NCBI RefSeq assembly: GCF_014268785.2
Contig: NZ_JABWRD020000001.1
Span: 1,377,001 to 1,441,000 of the forward strand
Length of the DNA stretch: 64,000 nucleotides
Direction of reading: 5' to 3'
DNA from: Pseudomonas shirazensis
GTDB taxonomy: Bacteria > Pseudomonadota > Gammaproteobacteria > Pseudomonadales > Pseudomonadaceae
Shown in pieces: positions 34,119-43,163 of the stretch. Under the pieces are notes generated by a model. That model saw only the letters and a program-made list of their open reading frames with translations. It was not told where the DNA came from and ran no database searches. Positions within the stretch are counted from its first letter, which is position 1, and each line of letters opens with the position of its first letter. The position numbers were made by a program, and so were the translations under genes.

Positions 34119-34586
34119 ATGAATCGCTTGCTCAACCTGCTGCTGCCCGTGTTCTTGCTCGGCGCCCTCGCTGCCTGCGACCAGCAGCCCAGCCGCGAAC
34201 AACAGATCCTCGCCAAGCTGCCCTTGCAAGCCGCCTACGAGCACAACATCGGCAGGATGGCCTCACTGCTGGCCATGGACCACCCGCAGGTCCCCGAAGA
34301 GCAGATCAAACAGGTGCTGCGCAAGCACCTCACCGTCGAGGACCAGCGCAACGACCTGTTCAAGCTGTACAGCACAGCCAACTTCAGCGATGCCGAATTC
34401 GAGACCATCGTCGAGGCAACGCAGAATCCCGAGACAGCCAAGGCACTCGGCGACACCGAGCAGGGCAAACGCCTCAGCGAGAAGCTCACCGGTCTGATGC
34501 GCGCCAGCGCCCAGGACAAAGCGGTGCAGGCCCTCGCCGCGCAACGTATGCAGCAGGTCGAGGACGATCTGCAAGCGCTGCCTTGA
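34119..34586 (+). CDS. Predicted lipoprotein of unknown function
   Basis: A 155-residue protein with a lipoprotein signal: LLPVFLLGALAAC, with LAAC as the lipobox and Cys near residue 20. The mature part is almost entirely helical and charged (LPLQAAYEHNIGRMASLLAM, ending AAQRMQQVEDDLQALP), with no known domain that I recognise. Start at 34119; the frame has an ATG 18 bases upstream. It precedes the diguanylate cyclase gene in the same direction, but a functional link is not evident. Confidence 0.75.
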   Translation: MNRLLNLLLPVFLLGALAACDQQPSREQQILAKLPLQAAYEHNIGRMASLLAMDHPQVPEEQIKQVLRKHLTVEDQRNDLFKLYSTANFSDAEFETIVEATQNPETAKALGDTEQGKRLSEKLTGLMRASAQDKAVQALAAQRMQQVEDDLQALP

Positions 34587-34663
34587 ACAGCCCGGTTTAG
34601 CTGTAGCTGCAATCACGCGAAACGCATAAGGTATTTCGCAGTAACCCGTCAGTGAGGTCAGGA

Positions 34664-36259
34664 TTGCCACACGCCAAGAAAGGACTGCGCCTGGATCTGC
34701 GCACACTCATCCTCGTACTGTCGGCGCTGACTGCAGTGACCATGCTGCTGACCAGCTACTTCGCCAGTTACCGAGTACAACGCCAACTGCTGATCGACCA
34801 CTCTCTGGAAGCCAACCGGGTCTACGCGGCAAAACTTGCAGCAATCACCGATACGTTTCTGGGCAACGCGCTGCAGCAACTGGGCTTCAGTGCCGGGGTG
34901 CAGGCGCACAACCTGAACGATGCGCCCTCGCTGCTGGCGGAGACCGAGCGGGTGCTGCAGCAGAGCATCGCCTTCAACTCGACCTTTCTGGTCGACGCCC
35001 AGGGGTTTCTGCGCGCCGTTTCGCCCGCGCCACTGCGCCACCTGATCGGCACCCATGTGCAGACGCCAGGCTCGCAAGAGGCCCTGCGCGAACGCCGCCC
35101 GCTGGTATCAACACCTTTTCTGTCGGCAGCCAATAACCTGGTGGTGGTGCTGTCACAGCCAATCTTCGATGGGCAAGGCAAATACCTGGGCTATGTCGGC
35201 GGCAGCGTGTACCTGCGTGAACGCAACTTTCTCAACAGCATGCTCGGCGAGCACTACTACAAGGATGGTTCGTACCTGTACGTGGTCGACCGCAACCGGC
35301 GCCTGCTCTATCACCCGGATCCGGAGCGGGTCGGTACAGTGGTCGAGGGCAATTCCCTGATCGATCAGCTCCCCGCCCTGTCTGAGGGCACACGGCAGAT
35401 CCATAACAGTGCCGGCGTGGAGATGCTCGCCGGTTTTGCCACCGTGCCCAGCACCGGTTGGGGCGTGATCGCGCAACAACCGCTGAGCCAGACAGTAGCG
35501 CCAATGCGTCAGCTGATTCTGAATGTGGTGCTGCTGTCGGCGCCGTTGGCATTGCTTGGTTTTCTCGCCCTGTGGTGGTTTGCCCTGGCCATCACCCGGC
35601 CGCTGTGGCAACTGGCGGCGGGCGCGCTGGCGCTGGACCGCCCTGGCACGTCCGAACATCTGCACAAGGTGCGCGCCTGGTACTTCGAAGCGGCCGAGTT
35701 GAAGCGCGCTTTGCTGTTTGGCCTCAATCTGCTGCAGGAGCGCATCGGCCGGCTTAACCGGGACGCGCAAACCGACCCCTTGACCGGGCTCGGTAACCGC
35801 CGCAGCCTTGAATACAACCTGTCGCTGCTCAAGGCCGAGGAGCGTAACTTCGCCGCTGTCGTGCTCGACATCGATCACTTCAAACGGATCAACGACACTT
35901 ACGGCCATGCAGTGGGTGATCAGGCCCTGCGCCAGTTGGCCGAGCTGATGCGCAGCTGTTGCCGTGAAGTCGACGTGCTCTGCCGCACCGGTGGCGAGGA
36001 GTTCATCATGATCCTGCCTGGCGCCAGCGTGGAGATCGCCACCGTGGTTGCTCAGCGATTGCGCATTTGCGTGCAGGACACACCGCTCGCTGCGGTCGGT
36101 GCGATCACCGTGTCGCTGGGCGTGGCCCATTGGCAGTCCAACTCTGGCAGCCTGCCGGCCGAGGTGCTCAGCGAGGCCGACGCTGCGTTGTATGTGGCCA
36201 AGCAGAACGGGCGCAATCAGGTCCAGGTCGCGCGCAGTGGCGAGGCGGCGCACAGCTGA
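34664..36259 (+). CDS. Diguanylate cyclase with periplasmic dCache sensor
   Basis: A roughly 531-residue membrane protein making c-di-GMP. An N-terminal helix (LILVLSALTAVTMLLTSYFA) and a second one near 290 (LILNVVLLSAPLALLGFLAL) bracket a periplasmic Cache sensor with YLGYVGGSVYLRERNFLN. The C-terminal GGDEF domain starts at DPLTGLGNRRSLEYNL and has the intact active-site motif RTGGEEFIMILPG, with an inhibitory I-site REVD five residues before it. The start is probably the TTG at 34664, preceded by GAGG; a GTG at 34652 is an alternative without a ribosome site. Confidence 0.93.
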   Translation: MPHAKKGLRLDLRTLILVLSALTAVTMLLTSYFASYRVQRQLLIDHSLEANRVYAAKLAAITDTFLGNALQQLGFSAGVQAHNLNDAPSLLAETERVLQQSIAFNSTFLVDAQGFLRAVSPAPLRHLIGTHVQTPGSQEALRERRPLVSTPFLSAANNLVVVLSQPIFDGQGKYLGYVGGSVYLRERNFLNSMLGEHYYKDGSYLYVVDRNRRLLYHPDPERVGTVVEGNSLIDQLPALSEGTRQIHNSAGVEMLAGFATVPSTGWGVIAQQPLSQTVAPMRQLILNVVLLSAPLALLGFLALWWFALAITRPLWQLAAGALALDRPGTSEHLHKVRAWYFEAAELKRALLFGLNLLQERIGRLNRDAQTDPLTGLGNRRSLEYNLSLLKAEERNFAAVVLDIDHFKRINDTYGHAVGDQALRQLAELMRSCCREVDVLCRTGGEEFIMILPGASVEIATVVAQRLRICVQDTPLAAVGAITVSLGVAHWQSNSGSLPAEVLSEADAALYVAKQNGRNQVQVARSGEAAHS

Positions 36260-36320
36260 GCTGAGCGTTTGCCGCGGCGCTGATGTCCAAGCTGCAGCCC
36301 CTATCGATCCGGAGATGACC

Positions 36321-37352
36321 ATGCCCCGTCTGGGCTTTGCCTGTATGTACCGCCACCCGCATCGCAGCCTGTCGATCAAGGAACTGGAGGCCATCGAAAA
36401 GGCTTTCAACCCGCGCACCACGACCTTGCGCTGGCTTAACAGCGCCAGCGTCGAAGCCGCTGCGGCAAAGCTGCTGGAGCTGGTCGAACACAATCTCGGT
36501 GCCCAGTTGCGCCTGCTGGCGTATGTTGCCGAACTACCGCCAACCCTGCGCATGGTGCGCTTGAGCAGCGACCTGCTGCCGCTCTACAGCCACCCGCAAG
36601 TGGCCGAGTTCTACCGTAACCCGACCGTTCAGGCTGACCTGCAGACACGCCTCGGCGCGATTGGAGCGTTTGCCCGCAGCGCGGATATTCGCCTGTCGTT
36701 TCATCCCGGCCAGTACTGCGTACTCGGCTCGGACCGCGCCGACGTGGTCGAGAACAGCCTGGCCGAGTTCGAGTACCACGCCGACATGATCCGCATGATG
36801 GGCTACGGCCAGCGCTTTCAGGACTTCAAGTGCAACGTGCACATTGCCGGGCGCTTGGGCGCCGCTGGCGTTCGTGCCGTATGGCCGCGGCTGTCGCAGG
36901 AGGCGCGCAATGTCATCACCTTCGAGAACGATGAAAAGACCTACGGCGTCGACGATTGCCTGGGCCTGGCCGACCTTGCGCCGGTGGTGCTGGATATCCA
37001 TCACTGCTGGATTCACGAGAACGACTACATCGCCCATGACGACCCACGGCTGGCGCCGATCATCGCCAGCTGGCGCGGCGTGCGCCCGGTGATGCACTAC
37101 TCGCAGCCGCCCGAGCGCCTGCAGGAACTGGGCTTTGCCGCCCAGCAGAAGCTGGAGATTCCAGCCTTGCTGGAGCAGGTCAACAAGCGTGATCTGTACC
37201 AGCACAGCGAGCGCATGTGGAACGACTGGACCAACCGTTACGCGCTGGGCTTCATGGGCGGCTTCGACATCATGTTCGAGGCCAAGCACAAGAACCTCGC
37301 CACCCTCGAGTTCTATCAGCGCTACGTTGATGGCGCTGCCGCCGGCGGTTGA
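36321..37352 (+). CDS. uvsE: UV damage endonuclease
   Basis: A 343-residue TIM-barrel endonuclease that nicks DNA 5' of UV photoproducts and other lesions, starting a UvrABC-independent repair route. Family features are LGFACMYRHPHRSL at the N-terminus, LRLSFHPGQYCVLGS-type sequence near 117 (RLSFHPGQYCVLGSD), FENDEKTYGVDDCL near 196 and LDIHHCWIHENDY near 220, which supply metal-binding His and Glu. The ATG at 36321 has GGAG six bases upstream, unlike the ATG at 36315. It is downstream of the diguanylate cyclase but probably independent. Confidence 0.92.
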   Translation: MPRLGFACMYRHPHRSLSIKELEAIEKAFNPRTTTLRWLNSASVEAAAAKLLELVEHNLGAQLRLLAYVAELPPTLRMVRLSSDLLPLYSHPQVAEFYRNPTVQADLQTRLGAIGAFARSADIRLSFHPGQYCVLGSDRADVVENSLAEFEYHADMIRMMGYGQRFQDFKCNVHIAGRLGAAGVRAVWPRLSQEARNVITFENDEKTYGVDDCLGLADLAPVVLDIHHCWIHENDYIAHDDPRLAPIIASWRGVRPVMHYSQPPERLQELGFAAQQKLEIPALLEQVNKRDLYQHSERMWNDWTNRYALGFMGGFDIMFEAKHKNLATLEFYQRYVDGAAAGG

Positions 37353-37436
37353 TTGGGCACCGTCCGTCAGTTCCGGGGCACCCTCGCCGACGAGGCAAGG
37401 CCCAACGCATGTACTCACATGAACGGGAGATACACC

Positions 37437-37838
37437 ATGAAGCGGATGCATGCACTTTGTCTCGCAGTCTGCCTGGGCGCCACCGCGCCACTGGCAATGG
37501 CCGCGACCAACATGAATGACAACGACGCGCCAAGCACCCAGACCGGCGGCGCCACCGGCGTTGGCCCGGGCACCATGAACAGCGACGGCACGGGCACCGG
37601 CACCATGCAGCGTGACGGCACTGGCACTGGCACCATGAACGGCAGCGGTACCGGTGGCAGCGGCATGGGCGGCAGCACCACTGACAGCGATGACAACCAG
37701 GGCGGCACCGGCGGCAGTGGCACCGGCAGCGGCGGCATGGGCGGCTCGGGCAGCGGCACTGGCTCAGGCAGTTCCGGTAGCGGCGGCTCCGGCGGTGCAG
37801 GCGGTAGCGGCGCAGGTGGCGGCGGTGGCGGCGGCTAA
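37437..37838 (+). CDS. Secreted glycine-rich low-complexity protein
   Basis: A 133-residue protein with a signal peptide (LCLAVCLGATAPLAMAA, cleaved near 23). The mature part has two repeats of the phrase DGTGTGTM, then runs of Gly and Ser (GGTGGSGTGSGGMGGSG) to a terminal poly-Gly. No Cys or aromatic residues occur in the mature part. It looks like a disordered surface or matrix polypeptide, and I know no function for it. GGGAGA provides the ribosome site, and a strong hairpin follows at 37863, so it is a single-gene unit. Confidence 0.8.
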   Translation: MKRMHALCLAVCLGATAPLAMAATNMNDNDAPSTQTGGATGVGPGTMNSDGTGTGTMQRDGTGTGTMNGSGTGGSGMGGSTTDSDDNQGGTGGSGTGSGGMGGSGSGTGSGSSGSGGSGGAGGSGAGGGGGGG

Positions 37839-37862
37839 TTCACGGGCCGTCGCACGTTAAAC

Positions 37863-37898
37863 GCCGGCAGGTTCGAATTGCGATTCGAGCCTGCCGGC
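37863..37898 (+). terminator. Strong terminator after the Gly-rich gene
   Basis: Long inverted repeat GCCGGCAGG-TTCGAAT / ATTCGA-GCCTGCCGGC with loop near TGCG, followed by TTCGTT. Stem of about 14 pairs; the clearest terminator in this part of the window. Confidence 0.85.
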
Positions 37899-38034
37899 TT
37901 CGTTCAGGATGCGGGTTTCAAGCACCGGGCAAAATGTAACAACCCTTGTCTTAATAATGTCATGTTTACTTCATAGGATTGTCTCTGAACTGCCATCTAT
38001 GGCCCCACGGCTTATTTCAGGGATGAACCGCAGC

Positions 38035-38808
38035 ATGCGTCGAGTCGTATTCAATCAGAAAGGTGGAGTGGGCAAATCGAGCATTGCCTGCAATCTTGCC
38101 GCTGCCAGCGCTGCAGAGGGTTACCGGACACTGCTGGTCGATCTCGATCCCCAGGCCAATGCCACCTACTACCTCACCGGTTTGAGCAACGACCAGATTC
38201 CACCCGGCATTGCCGACTTCTTCAGGCAGACCCTCAGTACCAGCCCTGAAGGCAAGAAGAACCGTGTGGCCATCAGCGAGACACGCTACGCCAACCTGCA
38301 CCTGGTCACTGCCAGCCCTGAGCTGGCCGATTTGCAGACCCGTCTGGAAAGCAAATTCAAGATCAACAAGCTGCGCAAGCTGCTGGTCGCGCTGTCGGAA
38401 GATTACGAGCGGATCTATATCGACACCCCGCCTGCGCTGAACTTCTATACCTTCAGCGCCCTGCTCGCCGCCGAGCGCCTGCTGATCCCGTTCGACTGCG
38501 ACAGCTTCTCGCGCCAGGCGCTGCTCAACGTCATCGCCGAAGTTGAAGAGCTGCGCCACGACCACAATGCCGAACTTACCGTCGAGGGCGTGGTGGTCAA
38601 TCAGTACGCCGGGCGCACCGCACTGCATCAGACCCTGGTCGAGCAACTGCGCGGTGAAGGCCTGCCGATTCTGCCGGTGTACCTGAGTGCCTCGATCAAG
38701 ATGCGCGAGTCGCACCAGGCCGCCGTGCCGCTGGTCCATCTGGCGCCCACGCACAAATTGGCCCGCGAGTTCGTCGACCTGCTCGATGTATTGGAACGCG
38801 CCGCCTGA
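38035..38808 (+). CDS. Orphan ParA-family ATPase
   Basis: A 257-residue deviant-Walker ATPase. The N-terminus RRVVFNQKGGVGKSSIACNL holds the KGGVGKS motif, LLVDLDPQANATYYL is the Walker A' / switch region near 35, and ERIYIDTPPALNFYTFSA near 123 is Walker B. No ParB, parS site, MinE or chemotaxis gene is adjacent, so chromosome or plasmid partition is unlikely; positioning of another cellular cargo is possible. The start is uncertain (ATG at 38035 preferred by homology; 38023 and 37999 also in frame). Confidence 0.87.
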   Translation: MRRVVFNQKGGVGKSSIACNLAAASAAEGYRTLLVDLDPQANATYYLTGLSNDQIPPGIADFFRQTLSTSPEGKKNRVAISETRYANLHLVTASPELADLQTRLESKFKINKLRKLLVALSEDYERIYIDTPPALNFYTFSALLAAERLLIPFDCDSFSRQALLNVIAEVEELRHDHNAELTVEGVVVNQYAGRTALHQTLVEQLRGEGLPILPVYLSASIKMRESHQAAVPLVHLAPTHKLAREFVDLLDVLERAA

Positions 38809-38880
38809 CACCCAGGTGCGACAATCCACCACAGCCAGTCAGCACTCAGGCGATGCTGAGCTGATGGTAGATTCACCGCC

Positions 38881-39288
38881 ATGAAAATCCCCCGCCAGAG
38901 CCGTGCGCTGACTGCCTGGGCGCTGTATGCCAGCGTCCTCTTCAGCCTATTGATCTGCGGCTTGCACCACGGCCAAATGAGCGGCCTGCAACTGTCCGGG
39001 CTCAACGGTGGCTTCTGCTCGCTGTCCAGCGAGCACGGGCCGGTGGTCGACCTTGGCGAGTCCAGCGGTGATCAGCACATGGCGCAGCTGGACTGCCCAG
39101 TGTGCTCATCGTTTGTTCAAGCGGTGGCACCAAGCAGCACGGGCTGGTGGTTCGAGCGCCTGCGCGGCAGCGCGCCGTCGCCGATGGTCGAGCGCAGCTG
39201 GGCCCAACCGCCGCCACGCTATGTGCGCCCTGCCCTCAACCCACGCGCCTCCCCTGCCATCCACGCAACGCCAGCAACCTTCGTCTGA
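38881..39288 (+). CDS. DUF2946-family protein
   Basis: A 135-residue protein with one N-terminal membrane segment or signal anchor (LTAWALYASVLFSLLICGLHH) and the DUF2946 motif LDCPVCSSFVQA near 77. HH in the first part and the CxxC pair could hold a metal. DUF2946 proteins are commonly found next to TonB-dependent receptors and copper-related genes, and here a receptor follows by 66 bases, so the two probably form one operon. Function of the family is not established. Confidence 0.83.
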   Translation: MKIPRQSRALTAWALYASVLFSLLICGLHHGQMSGLQLSGLNGGFCSLSSEHGPVVDLGESSGDQHMAQLDCPVCSSFVQAVAPSSTGWWFERLRGSAPSPMVERSWAQPPPRYVRPALNPRASPAIHATPATFV

Positions 39289-39354
39289 GTCGCCCGGGCC
39301 ACTTGCCCGCAGGTGTGTGCTCAGCCATGACTTTTGCGTGGAAACCACAACAAC

Positions 39355-41505
39355 ATGATCCGCCAGACTTCCCTGGTGCTCCTGGCGAGCACCTGCAGTA
39401 TCGCCTGGGCCGACCACTCGGCCATCGAACTCTCCGCCACCAGCATCGACGCCAGCCGTGCAGCGCCCTCGGGCGTGCAACTGGACGAGCCGATCCGTAC
39501 CGGCTCCAAGCTCGGCCTGACCGCGCGGCAAACGCCTGCCTCGGTGAGTGTTTCCGACCGCAGCGTGATCGAACAACGTGGGGCCAAAGACACCCAGGAC
39601 GTGATCAACGCCATGACCGGTGTAAACGCCTCGGCCAACCCCGGCTACGGCGGCTTTGTCAGCTACCGCGGCTTCACCCAGAACCAGGTCACCCAGCTCT
39701 TCAACGGCATCAACCTTGGCTATAGCAGCGCCACTCGCCCGGTGGACGCCTGGGTCATCGACCGCGTCGAACTGATCGGTGGGCCGTCGTCGTTCCTGCA
39801 TGGTGCCGGTGCAGTCGGCGGCTCGATCAACTACATCAGCAAGCTGGCCAGCCGCGATCAGCAGACCATCGATGGCCGCCTGCGCTATGGCAGCTTCGAC
39901 GATTCGGAAATCGCTTTCGGTATCAACCAGGCCCTGGCCAGCAACCCGGCCGAGGCTCATCACTTCGTGCGTCTGGATTTCAGCCGCGGCCACAGTAACG
40001 GATACATCGACCGCAATGAGCGCGACACCGACAGCCTGGCGTTGTCCTTGCTCAGTGAGCTGACCCCCGACCTCACCCACACGCTGGCCATCGAATACCA
40101 GCAGGACAAAGAAGTCAGCCCCTACTGGGGCGCGCCGATCCTGCCGGGGCGCAGCACCATGAAGATCGACAACGGCCGCCGCTTCGAGAACTACAACGTC
40201 GCCGACGGCCGCTATGAACAGCGCGTGCGCTGGTTGCGCTCGATGCTCGACTACCAGATCAGCGACGCCACCAGCGTGCACAACACGCTGTACCACTACG
40301 ACGCCCAACGCGACTACCGCAACCTTGAGCGGTACAGCTACAACGCCGCGAGCAATGTGCAGCGCGGCAGCCCATACCTGCAGCGCCATGAGCAAACGGT
40401 ACTGGGCGACCGTATCGAACTGCGCCACGCCAACACCCTGCTTGGCCTGTCGAGCCAATGGGCGATGGGCGTGGATTACTCGCGCATGCGCCAGGATCTC
40501 TACCCCACTGCGGGCAGCTGGAGCGACGTGGTCGACCCAGACCATTTCGACCCTGGAAGTTTCGGTGATATCCCGGGGGTCAATACCGGCCTGACCCGCC
40601 AGCGCCATCACCAGATCGACAATCGCGCAGTGTTCGCTGAAAACCGCCTGCAGTTGACCGATCGCCTGGCCTTGCTCACAGGCCTGCGCTACGATTACCT
40701 AGAAATGCAGGTGGACAACTACGGCACGGTTTCGCCCACCAGCCCAGCCTACTTTGAACGCCGTTGGGAATCGCTCAGCGGGCGGGTCGGCTTGACCTAC
40801 GAGCTGACGCCAAGCGCCAGCGTGTACCTGCAGTACAGCACCGCTGCCGACCTGCCGGCCGGGTCGTTGGCAGCTGCCACCTACTCCAACGTCGGCCTGT
40901 TCGATCTGTCCAAGGGCGAGCAGTGGGAAGCCGGCAGCAAGTTCGACTTTCTCGAAGGCCGCGGCGCGGCAACCATTGCGCTGTATCAGATCGTGCGCAA
41001 GGACTTTACCGTGCGCGATTCGAGCAACCCCAACCTGACGGTGCAAGCCGGTCAGCAGACCTCACGCGGGATCGAACTGGCTGGGCGTTTTCAAGTCACG
41101 CCAACGCTGCTGGCCGAAGCCAACTATGCCTATGTCGATGCGCAGTATGATGAGTTCAACGAGGCCGCCAATGGCATCTCGGTATCGCGTAAAGGCAACG
41201 CGCCGGTCAACGTGCCGGCCAATGTCGGCAACCTGTGGCTGACCTACAGCTTCGATACGGCTTGGTCGATGGGCGTTGACGGTCGTTATGTCGGCTCGGT
41301 CTACGCCGACAACGCCAACACGTTGAAGGCGCCGGCCTATACCCTGTTCGGTGCATTCGCGCGCTATCAGGTCGACCGGAACACCGCACTGACAGCACGG
41401 GTGCGCAACCTGACCGACGAGGTCTACGCCAAGCAGGCATACGGCCTGCAGTACTACATGGGCGCGCCGCGTGCGCTCGAGTTGGCCATGGACGTGCGTT
41501 TCTGA
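39355..41505 (+). CDS. TonB-dependent receptor
   Basis: A 716-residue outer-membrane receptor with a signal peptide (LVLLASTCSIAWADH, cleaved near 19). The plug has TPASVSVSDRSVIEQRGAKD near 60 and VIDRVELIGGPSSFLHGAGA near 135; the barrel ends ALELAMDVRF. It is similar along its length to the riboswitch-controlled receptor at 23248 (for example GSKLGLTARQTP versus GSRLGLTALETP), so they are paralogues. There is no riboswitch here, and no STN domain. DUF2946 upstream suggests a metal or metallophore ligand, unproven. Confidence 0.92.
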   Translation: MIRQTSLVLLASTCSIAWADHSAIELSATSIDASRAAPSGVQLDEPIRTGSKLGLTARQTPASVSVSDRSVIEQRGAKDTQDVINAMTGVNASANPGYGGFVSYRGFTQNQVTQLFNGINLGYSSATRPVDAWVIDRVELIGGPSSFLHGAGAVGGSINYISKLASRDQQTIDGRLRYGSFDDSEIAFGINQALASNPAEAHHFVRLDFSRGHSNGYIDRNERDTDSLALSLLSELTPDLTHTLAIEYQQDKEVSPYWGAPILPGRSTMKIDNGRRFENYNVADGRYEQRVRWLRSMLDYQISDATSVHNTLYHYDAQRDYRNLERYSYNAASNVQRGSPYLQRHEQTVLGDRIELRHANTLLGLSSQWAMGVDYSRMRQDLYPTAGSWSDVVDPDHFDPGSFGDIPGVNTGLTRQRHHQIDNRAVFAENRLQLTDRLALLTGLRYDYLEMQVDNYGTVSPTSPAYFERRWESLSGRVGLTYELTPSASVYLQYSTAADLPAGSLAAATYSNVGLFDLSKGEQWEAGSKFDFLEGRGAATIALYQIVRKDFTVRDSSNPNLTVQAGQQTSRGIELAGRFQVTPTLLAEANYAYVDAQYDEFNEAANGISVSRKGNAPVNVPANVGNLWLTYSFDTAWSMGVDGRYVGSVYADNANTLKAPAYTLFGAFARYQVDRNTALTARVRNLTDEVYAKQAYGLQYYMGAPRALELAMDVRF

Positions 41506-41519
41506 TGGCTGCCAGTGCG

Positions 41520-41766
41520 CGCCGGCAGCGGCCATGTAGATCGGGTGTTCACAACTGAACACCAACTGGCCGCCCGGTACCAGTGCCTGGTACAGCGTTG
41601 CGATCAGCCGTGGCAAGTCTTCGATATAGTGGAAGGTGAGCGCACTGTAGGCCAGATCGAACCCTGCTGCTGGCAGCGTGAGGCTCTCCAGATCAGCGAT
41701 GCGGTACTCGATCGCCGGATCATGGGTATCGTGCCGGGCACGCGCGAGCATGTTCTGCGACAGGTC
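41520..41766 (-). pseudogene. Remnant of a class I SAM-dependent methyltransferase
   Basis: About 80 codons of a methyltransferase survive on the minus strand: DLSQNMLARARHDT (SAM-binding strand 2), then YRIADLESLTLPAAGFDLAYSALTFHYIEDL and LVPGGQLVFSCEHPIYM. The region encoding the N-terminal GxGxG motif is missing, replaced by a stop and the hairpin of the adjacent ABC operon; the C-terminal part is cut at the end of the receptor gene. A full gene would be about 240-250 residues. A deletion on both sides is the simplest explanation. Confidence 0.75.
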
Positions 41767-41768
41767 CT

Positions 41769-41792
41769 AGCTGCTCAGTTGGTCGAGCAGCT
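41769..41792 (-). terminator. Terminator of the amino acid ABC operon
   Basis: Eight-bp stem AGCTGCTC / GAGCAGCT with an eight-base loop, at the stop codon of the ATP-binding protein gene. No T tract. Confidence 0.6.
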
Positions 41793-42529
41793 CAGGACGC
41801 TTGCGCCACCGCACCAATGAAGTTGGCCAGCTCGGCGGTTTGCGGCGCGGCGAACACCTCCCGCGGATTGCCCACTTCATGCACCTTACCCTGGTGCATG
41901 AACACCAGCTTGTCGCCCACTTCCCGGGCAAAGCGCATCTCGTGAGTGACCATGATCAGGGTCATGCCCTCCTTGGCCAGCTGGCGTACCACCCCCAACA
42001 CCTCGGTCACCAGTTCCGGGTCCAATGCCGAAGTGATCTCGTCACACAGCAGCACTTTCGGCGACATCGCCAGCGCACGGGCGATGGCCACCCGCTGTTG
42101 CTGGCCACCGGAGAGTTGATCCGGGTAGGCGTTGAATTTCTCGCCCAGGCCGACCCGCGCCAGCATCTGCTCAGCCAGTTGCCGCGCTTCGCCCTTGCTG
42201 GTCTTCTTCACCACCTGCGGCGCCAGCATCACGTTCTCGCCGACGCTCAGGTGCGGGAACAGGTTGAACTGCTGAAACACCATGCCCACCTTCTGGCGCA
42301 GGCTGCGCAGGTCGGCGCGGGCAGCGTCGAGGTACTCACCGTCGACTTCGATGACGCCGTCACTGATCGACTCCAGGCCGTTGAGGGTGCGCAACAAGGT
42401 GCTCTTGCCCGAACCGCTGCGGCCAATGATCGCGACCACTTCGCCCTCTTCGATGCTCAGGTCAACGCCCTTGAGCACGTGGTTGTCGCCGTAATATTTG
42501 TGCAGCGCAGACACTCTAAGCAGGGGCAT
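41792..42529 (-). CDS. Polar amino acid ABC transporter, ATP-binding protein
   Basis: A 245-residue ATPase of the GlnQ/HisP class. Walker A is [18 protein letters not shown] near 35, Q-loop [17 protein letters not shown] near 83, signature [17 protein letters not shown] near 142, and Walker [14 protein letters not shown] near 163, where Ile replaces the usual Pro. It is the last gene of a four-gene operon (binding protein, two permeases, ATPase) and overlaps the permease upstream by 14 bases. Confidence 0.94.
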   Translation of the reverse strand: MPLLRVSALHKYYGDNHVLKGVDLSIEEGEVVAIIGRSGSGKSTLLRTLNGLESISDGVIEVDGEYLDAARADLRSLRQKVGMVFQQFNLFPHLSVGENVMLAPQVVKKTSKGEARQLAEQMLARVGLGEKFNAYPDQLSGGQQQRVAIARALAMSPKVLLCDEITSALDPELVTEVLGVVRQLAKEGMTLIMVTHEMRFAREVGDKLVFMHQGKVHEVGNPREVFAAPQTAELANFIGAVAQAS

Positions 42530-43163
42530 GCAGCCTCCTTTCCAGATAACGGGCGCTCAATGAGAGCGGGTAGCAGAGGATGAAGTAGCCCACGGCGACC
42601 AGGCCGTAGGTCAGGAACGGCTCGAAGGTGGCGTTGGCGAGCATGCCGCCGGTCTTGGTCAGTTCGGTGAAGCCGATGATCGACGTGACCGCCGTACCCT
42701 TGACCACCTGCACCGAGAAGCCCACTGTCGGCGCGATGGCGATGCGCATGGCCTGCGGCAGGATCACATAGCGCAGTTGCTCCAGTCGGCTCAGCGCCAG
42801 ACTGCCGGAGGCTTCCCACTGGCCACGGCCGATCGACTCGACACAACCGCGCCAGATCTCGGCAAGGAACGCGCTGGTAAACAGCGTCAGGGCAATTGCT
42901 GCTGCCATCCACGCCGAAACGTCGATGCCGAACAGCGCGATGCCGAAGAACACCATGAACAGCTGCATCAGCAATGGCGTGCCCTGGAACAATTCGATAT
43001 AGCCCCGGGCAAGGCCGCGCAGATAAGGGTTGTCAGAGATCCGCGCGAGCAGCAACAGCAAGCCGGCAACGCCGCCGCAGACAAACGCCACCAGCGACAG
43101 CAACAAGGTCCATTGCAAGCCGGCCAGCAGGTTGCGGACGATATCCCACAAGGTGAAGTCCAT
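42516..43163 (-). CDS. Polar amino acid ABC transporter, permease 2
   Basis: A 215-residue HisMQ-type permease with about five helices. The family EAA-like loop EASGSLALSRLEQLRYVILP lies near 125, and RGYIELFQGTPLLMQLFMVF near 55 is the amino-acid-permease signature. It pairs with the permease at 43163, sharing one base with its stop. The two form the heterodimeric channel. Confidence 0.93.
   Translation of the reverse strand: MDFTLWDIVRNLLAGLQWTLLLSLVAFVCGGVAGLLLLLARISDNPYLRGLARGYIELFQGTPLLMQLFMVFFGIALFGIDVSAWMAAAIALTLFTSAFLAEIWRGCVESIGRGQWEASGSLALSRLEQLRYVILPQAMRIAIAPTVGFSVQVVKGTAVTSIIGFTELTKTGGMLANATFEPFLTYGLVAVGYFILCYPLSLSARYLERRLHAPA

Noticed and set aside
37540..37838. CRISPR array or DNA-level tandem repeat
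   Set aside because: The repetition arises from GGC/ACC/AGC codons in a Gly/Thr/Ser-rich protein, with irregular unit lengths and no spacers.
38035..38808. Chromosome or plasmid partition locus
   Set aside because: No ParB, no parS-like palindrome and no replication genes nearby; only the ParA-type ATPase is present.
41062..41751. Intact 229-codon methyltransferase gene on the minus strand
   Set aside because: Only the first ~76 codons of this frame match a methyltransferase; the rest is the shadow of the receptor gene and the SAM-binding N-terminus is missing.
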